A stretch of 64,000 bases of DNA, from positions 2,941,711-3,005,710 of the forward strand of contig JAQFVV010006340.1 in NCBI GenBank assembly GCA_028023455.1, given 5' to 3'. Origin of the DNA: Epiperipatus broadwayi. Taxonomy: Eukaryota > Onychophora > Udeonychophora > Euonychophora > Peripatidae. This document shows positions 22,763 to 33,520 of this stretch, piece after piece. Below the pieces are notes generated by a model. It saw only the letters and a program-made list of their open reading frames with translations, did no database searches and was not told the origin of the DNA. Numbering within the stretch: position 1 is the stretch's first letter; every line of letters starts with the position of its first letter. The translations under genes were made by a program, and so were the position numbers.

Positions 22763-22877
22763 TGAGGGTATTTTTGAAGCTTCATAAGAGTTTGTTTTTA
22801 ACTTACTCTATATATAACATTTGTAAATAGGAGCTTTATTAAAATTAGGTCATCTGACTTGATTTTTTATCGATTTA

Positions 22878-22892
22878 ATAATTATATTTTAT
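22878..22892. repeat. Right target-site duplication of array B
   Basis: ATAATTATATTTTAT, exact match to 21029-21043. Confidence 0.7.
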
Positions 22893-23315
22893 GAATAATT
22901 AATAATAATTTAATTGTATATGTTTAAATAAATAATTTTTGTTGGTTGTTAGTATCAGACAACTTTTATGTATTCAAGTTAGATGAAGTAACGTGCGCCT
23001 ATGTGAATAAATAATATTTAGGAATTTGGAAGGGAGAATATGTTTTCATAACTTGATTTATTTGAAAATTGATTAATAATTTTAACAATGTTAATTACTG
23101 ATTGACACATTTATAATAATGTTTGATTAATAAAGTCAGAGCATTTAATATAAAAATATTCTCATATGTCTCAGTTAATGATGTCAATCAATCAATAATA
23201 TTTTTAAAATATGTTTTTATTGATTTAAATACTCAATGTTTTCTACCTAAAGATTTTCTGATACACCTCTATAAGTAAAAATTAGGTAATGATGAAAGAT
23301 ATTGTGATTATTATC
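22893..23315. other. No feature seen
   Basis: A+T-rich spacer between two hammerhead arrays. Confidence 0.5.
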
Positions 23316-23319
23316 ATAA

Positions 23320-24232
23320 AAATGTTACTAGAGAGAGCTTACCATTAGCTCCAATCAAGCTTTAATTTATAAGTGCCAAAAGAGAAAGAATTCAAAATCT
23401 CTATTGGAACATCCTTTCACCAGACCAATTGTTTTCAAGCTTATGGCTCATCTCAGTGAGGAATTAGGACTCCAGATACTAGATTTAAAATACCAAGTTA
23501 AACCTCAGCACTTATCTAATATGTAACTATCAATTTGAAAACCTGAATTTTTCAAACATGTAAATGTCTTCAACATATAAACCAGATAGGTTTTCAGATA
23601 GGTAGTAATGTATTAGATAAGTGCTGACTTTTAAGTTTGTATTTTAGATCTAGTGTCTGGAATCCTAGCTCCCCACTGAGGTGACCCATAAGCTTGAAAT
23701 AAATTGGTTTGGAGTTAAGGAATTTCTGATAAAGATTTTGAATTCTTTCTCTTTCGACACTTATAACCTAAAGTTTGAATGGAGTGAATGGTAAGCTCCC
23801 TCTAGTGAACATCTTAATACAAACTTAAAAACAAGTTACACAATTTGTCTTGTTTTATTAATTATTATAAGTATATCCTTGAAGGTTTTTGCGACGTTAT
23901 ATTGCTGAAGCTATTAATATATGGTGAAATTGAACTAGGTTCACACTCATTTAGCATTTCTAGTTTGTAAGGCTGGATTTGAAGACATTTATGTGTCTAA
24001 AAAATTCAGGTTTTCAAATTGATAGTAACATATTAGATATGTGCTGACTTTTGAATTTCCATAAGATCAAAATCAATTGGTCTGGGGATAAGGACCTTCT
24101 TAGACATTTTGAATTCTTTCTCTTTCGGCATGTATAGATTAAAGATTCATTGGAGCTAGTGGTAAGCTTTCTCTAATGAACATTTTAATACAAGTTTAAA
24201 AGCAAGTTATACAATTTGTCTTCTTTTATTAT
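23320..24232. mobile_element. Older hammerhead array related to A and B, head-to-head
   Basis: A minus-oriented partial unit (23320 to about 23590) flips at about 23590 into about 1.7 plus-oriented units. Landmarks shared with array A: AAGCTTTAATT(T)ATAAGTGCC / CATTTATG, TGGTAAGCT, GAAGACATTTATGTGTCTAAA, AGCATTTCTAGTTTGTAAGG. It ends at ACAATTTGTCTTCTTTTATTA followed by TATATA, the same unit position as array A. Left ends of this array and array A also coincide (CTAGT-A). Hammerhead sites (about 23425-23480 minus, 23668-23715 and 24065-24100 plus) keep pieces such as CACTGAGG and TTGAAA but are too decayed to fold. Confidence 0.65.
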
Positions 24233-24400
24233 ATATATGATAACTAATTACCAGATGTTTCAGTACAATAATAAGTACATTCCTCAGAGTTTCTTCCTTC
24301 TCACATTATAAGAATGTGTAAAAAAGAAGCTCTAATAGAACTTGTTATTGTACAGAAACATCAGCTACTTAACTATTATATATTTATTACACAGAAGCTC
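24233..24400. repeat. Short imperfect inverted repeat
   Basis: GATGTTTCAGTACAATAATAAG (about 24256-24276) pairs imperfectly with CTTGTTATTGTACAGAAACATC (about 24340-24362). Possibly a small foldback element or the edge of one. Confidence 0.45.
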
Positions 24401-24704
24401 ATGGAAATAATATTATGAATTTATCATTTATGTTTGAGAATATTAAAATTAAGATAATTTTTCATCAGTTAAAATATTTATTTTTAGTATATGCATTTGT
24501 TTTCCAAAACATGTTTTGTAATGTATTACATTACGTTCCATTCCCATCATTCAAGTATGTAATTTTAAGTAATTTGATATGAAAAAAAGGAAGAAAAGGA
24601 AAATATTATTTTACTTAATCCAATGTAATGAGCTCAAACTTATATCTATATTTTAAATGAATAAGTCATTTTAATTTTCATTGTAGTTGTTTATTAGTGT
24701 TATA

Positions 24705-24968
24705 TGTAGAGCTCGCAAAAACAACTTAACAAGCTTCGTAGAATACCCCAACCTCAGACCGGTTTCTGCTACTGGCATCCTCAGTGAGGTGCTAGAATAT
24801 TCAATCATTAGATTAGAAATACCAGGATAAGCCCAGCATTTTATCTAATGTATAACTATTAAGTAGAAAATCTGAAAATTCCAGGCATCCATATGTCTTC
24901 CAATTCAGCTATCTAACTTAAATAGCCATATGGGACAAAATTAAGTTCAGATGCACCATATATTAACT
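24705..24968 (-). mobile_element. Single hammerhead repeat unit, family B relative (truncated)
   Basis: One minus-oriented unit of about 260 bp alignable to family B: AAGCTTCGTAGAATACC, the hammerhead, then CCAGCATTTTATCTAATG, CAGCTATCTAAC and ATGCACCATATATTAA. It is cut relative to the 371-bp unit. Divergence from array B is moderate, and the ribozyme is the best preserved part. Confidence 0.7.
24751..24791 (-). ncRNA. Hammerhead ribozyme, complete core
   Basis: Minus strand: stem I CACCUCA (24791-24785) with UGAGGU (24756-24751); core CUGAGGA (24784-24778, matches CUGANGA); stem II UGC-CAGUA-GCA (24777-24767); GAAA (24766-24763); palindromic stem III CCGG (24762-24759); UC (24758-24757). 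Cleavage predicted between 24757 and 24756. All invariant residues are present and stem II pairs three times, unlike the C/A mismatch in array B. Confidence 0.75.
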
Positions 24969-26490
24969 ATTCACTTGTTTTACTCTCGAACGAATTTCAA
25001 TTGCTTAAAGAAAATATTACGTTCGCGATTATATATATTTATATATGTGTGTGTGTGCGCGCGCAAAACTCTCTACAAATTAATAATTATTTCGAATATT
25101 TTAAGTTTAACATGTTTATTTACAAAAAAATATTATTTATTAGATTACATTTTATCAACAAACAGAATATTATATGATAACTCATATTGTTTTGAATTTA
25201 ACTTTTAACTTTGCCGATATTTTACTATTCAAAGGGCAAAAATCAACTATTTTCAGGGAGGTAACTTATTTGTTTAAGAAGTTCATGCTAATATAAAGAA
25301 ACTATGGAGTAGAAAATATACCTATATATGTATTTAAAGACTGCAGAAAACTGAGAATTCAGAAAGCATACAAGAAATAAGCTATTAAACAATGTCAAAT
25401 AAAAGTGTTGTAATCTGGTAGTAAACTTAGTCTTGGAAATGACTAAAAAAGTTTGTATCGATCTTTGGAAATATTGATATTTAATAATTTGCTGCTATAC
25501 AGATATCAATTAATAAAATCTATTATATTACGTGGGAGTTTGCCATTATTTGTTTAATTGTTGAATAGATATATAAATCGCTTATAAATAAGATTACTTT
25601 CATTAATAGTATTTATTTATTTTGCAAATGAATAGTTTAGAGAAAGACTGAGCTAGATTAGTATTTCATTTTGTTATCAGGGTAATAGAATTATTGTGAG
25701 TGGAGTGGGTATCTTGATTTGGGTTGGGAGGTGTCTCTATTATTAATTCAAATTAAATGTCATAGGTAAACAATATTTAAATGGTTATATGCTTATGATT
25801 TATAAAGGGTAGTATTTAAACATTAGAAAGAAAAACTCGGTGCATATTTTAATCCTTTTTTCCCAAGCTCTAGGATACGTATTTATTTATTATTGATGAT
25901 TGACATAACAAGGACTTACATTCTTTAGAATATATATTTCATGAAAAAGATATGTACATTTGTATAATATTTTTTTTAGCCACTTGATAAACTAGTCCAT
26001 TCGTGTAATGATTTTAAAGTAGTTTTCACAAGAAGTAGATTTATACGATTTAGGAGAACTATTACGATTGAAAGATTAGATATAAATTATTACAGTTATT
26101 CACCTGAGATGATATATTTATAAGATTATATAAATTTATTTTATGCTTAAGAATTTATTTTTTAATAAGATGGCTTTGGTTTATATTTTTTTAACTTAAA
26201 ATATAAAATAGTTATTGGTACAAAAAACATGTTTCTTTTATATGCCTAACATTAAAAATTATTTATCTCTTCCTATTTTGTTCATTTTGGGCTTGAAATA
26301 AGGTTTCTTTTTATACATTTATAATTATAACTATTTACTAATAAAACACTTAATATGATTTATTTCTTGTTTCAGATGTGACTTATCTGAAAGGTTAATT
26401 GTTATATTTAAAAGTGTTTTGGCTACAGAAACTATCTGAATTGCTAATGCAGTTAACCAGCACTCATCATCATCAGCACTCTCACTCCAT
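24969..26490. other. No gene seen
   Basis: An 85-codon plus-strand frame at 24951-25208 has no recognisable features and includes a GTGTGTGTGCGCGCGC tract. The rest is A+T-rich and featureless. Confidence 0.5.
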
Positions 26491-26499
26491 ACTATAGAT

Positions 26500-26651
26500 T
26501 CAGGTCATAAAATTGATTTTTCTAGTACCAGGATCATATCCAGATGTGATAATCTCTACTATTGCAAAATTAGAGAAGCCATTGAGATACTTAAAAGGCC
26601 AAATCAATAAACGAGATGATACATGCAAACTTCCTCATATTTGGAAAGTAT
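26500..26651 (+). pseudogene. GIY-YIG-type C-terminal tail of a Penelope-like element
   Basis: Plus-strand frame SGHKIDFSSTRIISRCDN, then KIREAIEILKRPN, and after a one-base shift NKRDDTCKLPHIW. The layout HxIDF...(R)KIREAIEI.K...N.INKRDD...L...W is the familiar C-terminal end of GIY-YIG nuclease modules in Penelope-like RT proteins. Only the last 50 or so residues remain; nothing upstream is readable. Confidence 0.5.
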
Positions 26652-26774
26652 ATTTTTTTAAAAAACATTATTGATTTAACATTTTTGCTATTGTTGGAAC
26701 TTTAACGGGTTTTTTTTTTCCAAATTAATGATTGTAGCGCCTCTACAACCATCTTTCTACCTTTTATCACCCAG

Positions 26775-26810
26775 TGGATGACTTGTGTGATCAAATCGAA
26801 ATGTCAGTAT
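26775..26810 (+). ncRNA. Hammerhead relic 3' of the Penelope tail
   Basis: UGGAUGA (26775-26781, two changes from CUGAUGA), a 16-base stem II region with only UUG/CAA pairing, GAAA (26798-26801), then UGUC before AGUAU. Penelope-like elements are known to carry hammerheads with minimal stem III at this place, which is the main support. Clearly inactive. Confidence 0.3.
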
Positions 26811-27227
26811 ATCAATATTTAATTTTTTTAACACAGATGAACCCGCAAAATATGTCTTTTATATATGCAACCCTTGAAAATCTTCATATCAATATATATA
26901 TATGAAAAACAAAAAACAAGTTAAAAACTTGTATATATATATATAAGCAATTAAGAATTTTAAAAGAATAAATTAATTTATTAAAGCATATTAGATTATT
27001 TATTTATCAAAAGTGGTTTGGATTCAATAAAATTCCCATTTCATTCTCAATTACGTTTTAATTGCAAATTGAATCTCATTATTACACATGGCAGTCTAGT
27101 AGATCTACAGATTGAGTTATAAATTAATGCCTTATTATACATTTAGAGATACATTGATACAATGAACTTATTTTTTATATATCTATATAATATTTTAACG
27201 ATAAATACAAATAAAATGTTTATTTTC

Positions 27228-27375
27228 TTTTGTATTTATAGTTAAATTTTATATATATAATAATTTATAACGGGTATTGTATTTTACATTTAATATATAT
27301 ATATATAATGTAAAATACAATACCTGTTATAAAATATTATATATATATATAAAAAATTTAACGGTAAATATAATA
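27228..27375. repeat. Near-perfect palindrome next to a Penelope 3' end
   Basis: Arms 27228-27291 and 27308-27375 with about 16 bp of TA-rich loop. Centre blocks ACGGGTATTGTATTTTACATT and AATGTAAAATACAATACCTG are complementary apart from one base; outer parts (TTAAATTTT / AAAATTTAA) also match. Confidence 0.75.
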
Positions 27376-27384
27376 TTATAGTTT

Positions 27385-27441
27385 AAATTCTTTTGTAGCG
27401 CTTTCATTACGTGGTAATCCTCATCAGCTTTAACTGAATTT
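27385..27441 (-). ncRNA. Hammerhead ribozyme relic at the Penelope 3' end
   Basis: Minus strand: AAAUUC (27441-27436) can pair with GAAUUU (27390-27385) across an internal loop to make stem I; core CUGAUGA (27427-27421); stem II AUUAC-CAC-GUAAU after two unpaired G (27420-27406); GAAA (27405-27402); palindromic stem III AGCGCU (27402-27397); UA as U16.1-H17. The two unpaired G next to the core suggest two bases were lost on the other side of stem II. It lies 20 bp beyond the stop of the GIY-YIG frame. Confidence 0.5.
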
Positions 27442-27461
27442 CAAATTTTTTAAACTTAATG

Positions 27462-27925
27462 TTACATATATTTCCACAAGCTGTGTATGGCTGTATTTGC
27501 AACTTGTCTATTAATAACATCATTCTTATATTTCTCAATTAAAATTGCCTCTTTAATTTTCCTCTTTTTATGATTTCTTTCTTCAATTAATATTTTTATT
27601 TCACTACTATTAAATGTAAACCTATAATTACAAGTTTTTTCATGGTCAAAGAATACTGAAGCTGTATTAAATTGACTATTTACATTATTTTTAATTCGAT
27701 TATATAATAATTGATGCTCCTTCAATCTTTTCTCCACAGAACATCTCGATTCACTGATATATAATTTCTGACATCCACATAAAATCTGATAAATTATATT
27801 ACTTCTTTGCAATTTAGGAATTATACTCTTAGAATTATTAATCAATCGATTAACATTCAGAGAGACACAAAATGAAATATTATTAAATATAAACAGCTTG
27901 GGGCAATGTAAACTTTTGACAGGAT
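27462..27925 (-). pseudogene. GIY-YIG endonuclease end of a Penelope-like element
   Basis: Open from about 27925 to a stop at 27462 on the minus strand without an RT in view. Key parts: NIIYQILCGCQKLYISES, the GIY...YIG pair degraded to IYQI...YIS; CSVEKRLKEHQ with the conserved Arg/His helix; DHEKTCNYRF; RKIKEAILIEKY with the catalytic-type Glu; and a terminal INRQVAN. Penelope RTs end in such a module, which nicks the target. The open length of about 150 codons suggests moderate age. The RT part would be expected above 27925 but is not recognisable. Confidence 0.65.
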
Positions 27926-30605
27926 GTCAAAATTGTTGCCATCGCTGGTTTCTTTTTCAATTTACATTCATGTAAATGTATACAATTTTTTAATAAAGTC
28001 TTACTATTTTTGTAAAATAACTATATCTAAAACATATATTTTCATTTTCAGCAGTGAAAATTATTTACCAGTGGTAATTTTTGACTAAATAATCATCAGC
28101 CTAACATCATTTAGAATGGACTGCCCCTTCCTTTTGTTAGACTTTCAATGTCACTGTTATTGAATTTTTTACTTGTAAAATAATTCAAAAGAGAGCAGCA
28201 TCTTACAGGACTTTTTGTAAGCTTTAAAACAATCATAAAAACAGTACCATAGCTCAAAAAGTGGCCGATTTTGAGCGACCTAAAGCCATTGATGTGGATT
28301 AGCAGGAAGAATTGTTGGATGAGTAACTTGGTTAGTTTATTATATTTAATTATTCTGAAATATTAATTTTGGTTACTTTCCAAATCAAAAATAGTTCTAA
28401 ATTTAAAAAATAGAGGGCGAACATGGTTGACATGGCCATGGCCGCTAAAATAAACCTTTACCTACCAACCTTCCATGTGTACTAAATAACAAGAGGAGAA
28501 ATGCTGAAAAAAAATTGCCTAAATCTTAGTGGAACTTGTTAAATTATGCTTTGAAAAGAAAAGATATAATAATTATTATTATAATGTGAACATTTTCTAA
28601 AGAAAAAGAAGAAACGTTTGCTCGTGGTATTTTCGTGAAAAGCCAGATTATGTGCATAGAACAAGAGATTGACTAAGTGAAGTTTTGTTCAGTTAATTGT
28701 ACATGTATGCTTAATTGTTTGTTTATATTTTCATGTATAGAGCAAGATGAAGGGAATAAAGACACTCAGTGCACTAGGAACAAAAATCTACATATTGTGC
28801 AACCACAGCAGTTTAAATAAAAAAAAAATGTTTTGAAATGGAAAAAAAAAAGGTAGAGAGATTTTAATTTTACATTCATTAGTGATAAAGATTTTTTTTA
28901 TTTTTTATAAGAAATACTAATGCTAATATTTACATAGGAGTGAAAGATATATATATATAAGGTTTTTAGGTTTACAACCTGCTATATAAAGTATACTCAT
29001 AAATTATAATGTGAAAAAGTATGTGTGCGGGAAATAATATTTAAGACTTTTATATATTCTGATTGGATTATAAAAAAACAAGAAAAATAAACACATTATA
29101 GAATATAATATTAATAATCGCAAGAATGAGTGAATGTGATGTGAGACTATTTTAGAATCTCGTTTATTAATAAATATTATCTAAAACATCTGAATGATAA
29201 TAATAAAATAGATTATTTATTTTGGGAAATGATGGTAGATATATGTAGGGGAATATTGCATGAAAAGGGTTGACTATAGAAGGGGTCTAGAAATAGATAT
29301 GATATTAAATACTGCATAGACCGAAGTAGATTATGAGTCAAATTTCCGGGATAGACTATATAGAATAGAGTCGTCATGAAGAATGAATGAAGAATTAGCT
29401 GAGTTAAATATTTGCAATGCTCAGGTAAATTATAGGGAGAATTAAGAGAATTTTCAATAAAGAAATGATTGTGTAAGTACTGTAAGTGCTTATTAGATAA
29501 GCCAGGGTAGAATTGGGGCAAGTCCATTAATCAAATGGTTACCTAAAAAATAACACATAATAAATGAAACCCCTGTCTCTCTATTAAGGTAATAGCCAAT
29601 AAATATATTGTACATTAAAGATAAAGATGAAATTTTGAAGGATTGTATGGATTTTCTAGTTGAGTCTGGACAGAATTGTCCGCAAGATATAAATCATGTA
29701 CAAAACAAAGATCATAGATAGTGGAATATTTATTAGAATAAATAACTCTCTGAATAAAATACTGAGATCTAATATTATAAGAGAAAATGAGTGTAAGAGA
29801 TAGAATGAAAGGTTGAAATGATTGTCGTAACATAAAAAATCGTAACTGTATGATTTTTGACATATTATAAATATTGTATTTATTTATATTTTTTATCACA
29901 TCAGTAAAAACTTTGTAATATGATTAGAATGTAAAATTTTCAGACTCAATTTAAATGTAAGTGAATATAAAGGGATTGAATAATTTATGAATAATATACA
30001 TAGCACTCTAGTATAAAATCATAGACAATAATAAAGCAATAACTAATAATTTTACAAGAGAAATATAAACCAGGGAAAGGATAATTGAATATCTGAAACA
30101 CTAAGATTAACCGTATAAAATGTACAAAAGTTACTTATGCATAAATAGTTTGGTCTTTGTTAATTTTTTTTTTGTTATTGTTAATGAAATATTTAACACA
30201 GTATATATATTTTGTTATTGTTTGTCATTTTTATTGTGAATAAATGAACATATTAATTCAACTGTGTAATATTAGTCTCACTGTGTCCAAGAGTCATTCC
30301 TATCACAAGATCATTATCCACGTAGAATGATACCTATTATATTTTAATTGCAGGCCTTATTTGAGAACTTTTGTTCAATACCGCAAAATGGAGAACATAT
30401 GATAGGATCCATAGTGCATTGGGAAGTCACATTCTGATTTTGTAACTTAAATTAAAATATCTATAACATCATAAATTTAAATTAGTATATCATTTAAATA
30501 GTGTCAATTACTAACTAATGCATCTGAAAGTCTATAACTCTGGAGGATTTAGTGACATTAGGTTAGTGCTAAGTAATTGAAAAAAATATTTAAATAAGTT
30601 AGATG
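27926..30605. other. No gene supported
   Basis: Two unrecognised minus-strand open frames (29527-29213, 104 codons; 29899-29615, 94 codons) have no motif and A+T-driven composition. About 28380-28480 has a locally G+C-richer patch (ATGGCCATGGCCGC). Otherwise featureless. Confidence 0.45.
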
Positions 30606-30609
30606 GTAG

Positions 30610-30729
<120 letters not shown>

Positions 30730-31327
30730 TAATGAAGCTTGGTTTATACTAAAACAATTGTTCTATAGTAATTATTGTTAGCATTGGTATGTTTTCCTTA
30801 AATGGTTAGAACACAGTAAAATCCCTCTTGCAATACAGTCATTTAAATATCAATCCAATGAATAGATTGGATTTTAATGCAGAATGTTTATAGTTCCTGA
30901 GATTATAATATGATAGCATTAATTGTATGACATTAATGTAATTTCATTAATGTATACTAATTTAAGATTTTAAAAATATATAATGGTAATTTAAGTTATC
31001 AGTTAAAGGAAATATTATTGTAGCAATTGTTTCGTGTGGGGATTTTCCCAATGATCATAATAAGATGGTAGTTAAAGAGTCTTCACAATAGCAAAGTCAT
31101 TGTGGAAGTTTTATTTATACTTCTCAAAGTTAAAATTACTCTCTTGTAATCGTCCCTAGAGGCTATCCTATAAAGTTATGTGTGGAATGTTTCAATCCCC
31201 ATAAAGAATTATATACCCTCTTGCAATGATATTGTATGTTTAATATTGAGCTAGAGTGGTATAGAATAAACGAGTAGGAAAATAAAGATGGCCAGAAGAA
31301 AAGAAAAAAGAAAGAGATGGGAAAGTT

Positions 31328-31328
<1 letters not shown>
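30730..31328. other. No feature seen
   Basis: A+T-rich spacer between microsatellites. Confidence 0.5.

Positions 31329-31329
<1 letters not shown>

Positions 31330-31401
<72 letters not shown>
31330..31401. repeat. (AT)n microsatellite
   Basis: About 36 AT units. Repeat I follows directly. Confidence 0.97.
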
Positions 31402-31404
<3 letters not shown>

Positions 31405-31470
31405 GAGTCAACACTTGGAGTATCCCAATATCAATAACAATCAACAAGCTCAATCCATTGTGTATAATTA
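31402..31470 (+). repeat. Dispersed repeat I, copy 2
   Basis: GAGTCAACACTTGGAGTATCC, CAATATCAATAACAATCAACA and CTCAATCCATTG match 48061-48130 and 14756-14795. In two of three copies the repeat directly follows a long microsatellite. Confidence 0.6.
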
Positions 31471-31657
31471 AAACTTTGACATATTTGGTAACTTGAGTAT
31501 TCTAATTTCTATTGTATTTTGAAGATATGTCTTTTTGCTAATAATGTATAATGATATTTAAAAAAACTTACCTACAATCTCTTCACTTTAAATTTGATTT
31601 ATTTATTGTAAAGTAGTTAAGCCTGTGTAAACATTTATATTGCACCAAATACCACAC

Positions 31658-31800
31658 CTTATTAATATTAAAATTGTCTTAATAAGGCGCCTTATTAATA
31701 TTAAAATTGACTTGTCAAGCGTTGGTAACCGGAATGTCGGAACAACTGCCTTGCAAGCAGTTGCTTGCAGACAGTTTTTGCGGGTTCGCTTCCTGGCCGA
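31658..31800. other. Direct repeat, 16-bp palindrome and tRNA-like stretch
   Basis: CTTATTAATATTAAAATTG occurs twice around the perfect palindrome AATAAGGCGCCTTATT (31681-31696). Downstream, TGTCAA (31712-31717) and TTGACA (31805-31810) could form an acceptor-like stem around an anticodon-like hairpin CTGC-CTTGCAA-GCAG and a B-box-like GGGTTCGCTTCC. The T loop lacks A58 and there are about ten extra bases, so it is not a functional tRNA; at best a tRNA-derived relic. Confidence 0.3.
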
Positions 31801-32204
31801 TGTTTTGACATATGGAAAAAAAAATTGACTTCACAAAACGATCACTACTTAATTGATTACTAGAATTGCAATAGATTATTTTGTAAGTAAATTTTATTAT
31901 TTACCAAAACTATTTTTGTAAACTTCAGAATATAATAAAAAATTGGCAATGATTGTAGGCATCATTTGTATCAATAAATATTTAATCACTTAAAGTATTT
32001 TAGTACATATTATGATATTATTCTTCAACATAACTGCCATAATCTATTTTAAAAATACATTGTCTCCTTATTGTTTTATGTGTTTTAGTTAATTATTGTA
32101 TTTAGTTATAACTTAATGAAATTCATCATTTTTCTACTTGTAAAATTCATTTACTTTCTTATGACACATTGTTTTATATTTTTGACTTTATATCAATTTT
32201 AATG

Positions 32205-32206
<2 letters not shown>

Positions 32207-32277
<71 letters not shown>

Positions 32278-32278
32278 G
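32207..32278. repeat. (TA)n(CA)n compound microsatellite
   Basis: TA tract 32207-32264 running into CACACACACACACAC. Confidence 0.97.
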
Positions 32279-32489
32279 CAATCTTATAATTGAATATTTA
32301 TAAATACAGTAATTAGATATATGTAAAGTTTTTTTTTTTCTCAAAGTAACCTTTATTAATAAAAGACTACAAAAATTTGGGGTACACTTACCCATTGAGG
32401 ATTACACAGTGATTTAATGTAACAAAGTAAAAGGTACATATGTTCAAAAATAATTACATCCCTAAAAATTGCTGTGATGTGATTAATGT

Positions 32490-33520
32490 GTATCTGTATG
32501 TGGATCCACATGGCCCAGCCATCGAGAAGTTAACCATCACCCAATGGTCTCACCCCTGGGACCCTGAAGCAAAGACTCAAATGCTTCAGCTGAATGGGTG
32601 AAGTCCAGCATTGTGCCAACCACCACAACAGGCCACGAGGTCCAAGACCCAAGTTCACCAAGCAATAGACTCTTGAACCACAGCCAAGCCATGTCAAGAC
32701 TATTCTGAATACCTCTGACTCCCAATTAGCAGTCCAAATGAGCAGGGACTACAATCGGTCTACCTGCCCAAAATTGAAAAGCCAACTTGAATAAAAACTA
32801 AGAAGTAATAAGTAAAGAACCAGATCGACACTGCCCAAAACCAGCCTATCAGGGACACAGCAGCCAACCAGAGCAGGAATAGCACCAACTTTGACTGTGT
32901 ATCCCTCCAGCAGGTGTTCTGGGCAGTGGCAAAATTGTTAACAGCCCACACCATAAACCAGATACCTAATGTCTACAACCAGCCACCCCTGAAAAAAAGG
33001 GGGGAGTGCAGACCCATGCCCACAAAACAGAACTCCATCCATGTTACAAAACAAATGGTGGTGGCTCAAAATAGACCAACCACTTTACAAATGCACTAAA
33101 TTTAAAGCTAACAAATGAAACCTAATGATAGTGAGTGCAAATGAACACTGACCTATCAAATAATCCATCAAGGGGTGCAGTAACCCTTCGTGGCAAAGTC
33201 CATGTGAAGGTAGTGACTTTCACCCTCCCGACAAATTTTCCTGGGCTAGACCATGATCGTCGACCATCCCCTCAAATGAACCAAGTCCCTTATGACCACT
33301 ATCACCACCCTTGAGGAAAAAGAGTGCAAACTCACACCCACCAATACAACATTTAATTCATGTAGTCTACATGCACATCATGGGAATAAATAATATGTCC
33401 ATATCATCTTGCACACTGAGGTCAATGGAGCTGAACATCCGCCCTTGATCATCATCAGACTCCTGTGTCTGCAAATGCTCACAGCAGCTGCTAAACCCAC
33501 CAACCAAAGTCCTTCAGGGT
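32490..33520. other. G+C-richer block of unknown origin
   Basis: About 1 kb with close to half G+C by eye and strong strand bias (plus strand rich in C and A), ending near AACCAAAGTCCTTCAGGG. There is no frame over about 65 codons that looks like a protein, although the minus frame 32954-32760 is very hydrophobic (LVLFLLWLAAVSLIGWFW...). No terminal repeats seen. It could be a fragment of a foreign or non-autonomous element, or an old untranslated region. Confidence 0.5.

Larger units (their letters stand above)
21044..22877. mobile_element. Hammerhead repeat array B (retrozyme-like), inverted multimer
   Basis: Units of 371, 371 and 370 bp (GTAAGTT at 21051, 21422, 21793, 22163) repeat in minus orientation up to 22385 with very few differences. 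At 22385/22386 the orientation flips, and about 1.3 units run in plus orientation to 22877. Each unit carries one hammerhead motif. The plus part begins with TGAGGTTGAGGG, exactly the base after the predicted cleavage site, and ends ...ATCGATTTA at the position where related arrays also end. The whole block is bordered by a 15-bp direct repeat. No open reading frame of note. Known retrozymes are tandem, non-coding, hammerhead-bearing units of this size that use other elements' RT. Confidence 0.8.

Noticed and set aside
21044-22877. CRISPR-like array
   Set aside because: Units of 371 bp are repeated whole, without short repeats and unique spacers, and the context is eukaryotic.
29213-29899. 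Two minus frames of 104 and 94 codons as genes
   Set aside because: No motifs; lengths are expected by chance at this scale in both strands.
31712-31810. tRNA gene
   Set aside because: T loop lacks A58, extra bases before the acceptor strand and no good D arm; at most a tRNA-like relic.
32760-32954. Hydrophobic 64-codon minus frame as a membrane protein
   Set aside because: Short, no start context or homologous copy; explained by C/A-rich plus strand.
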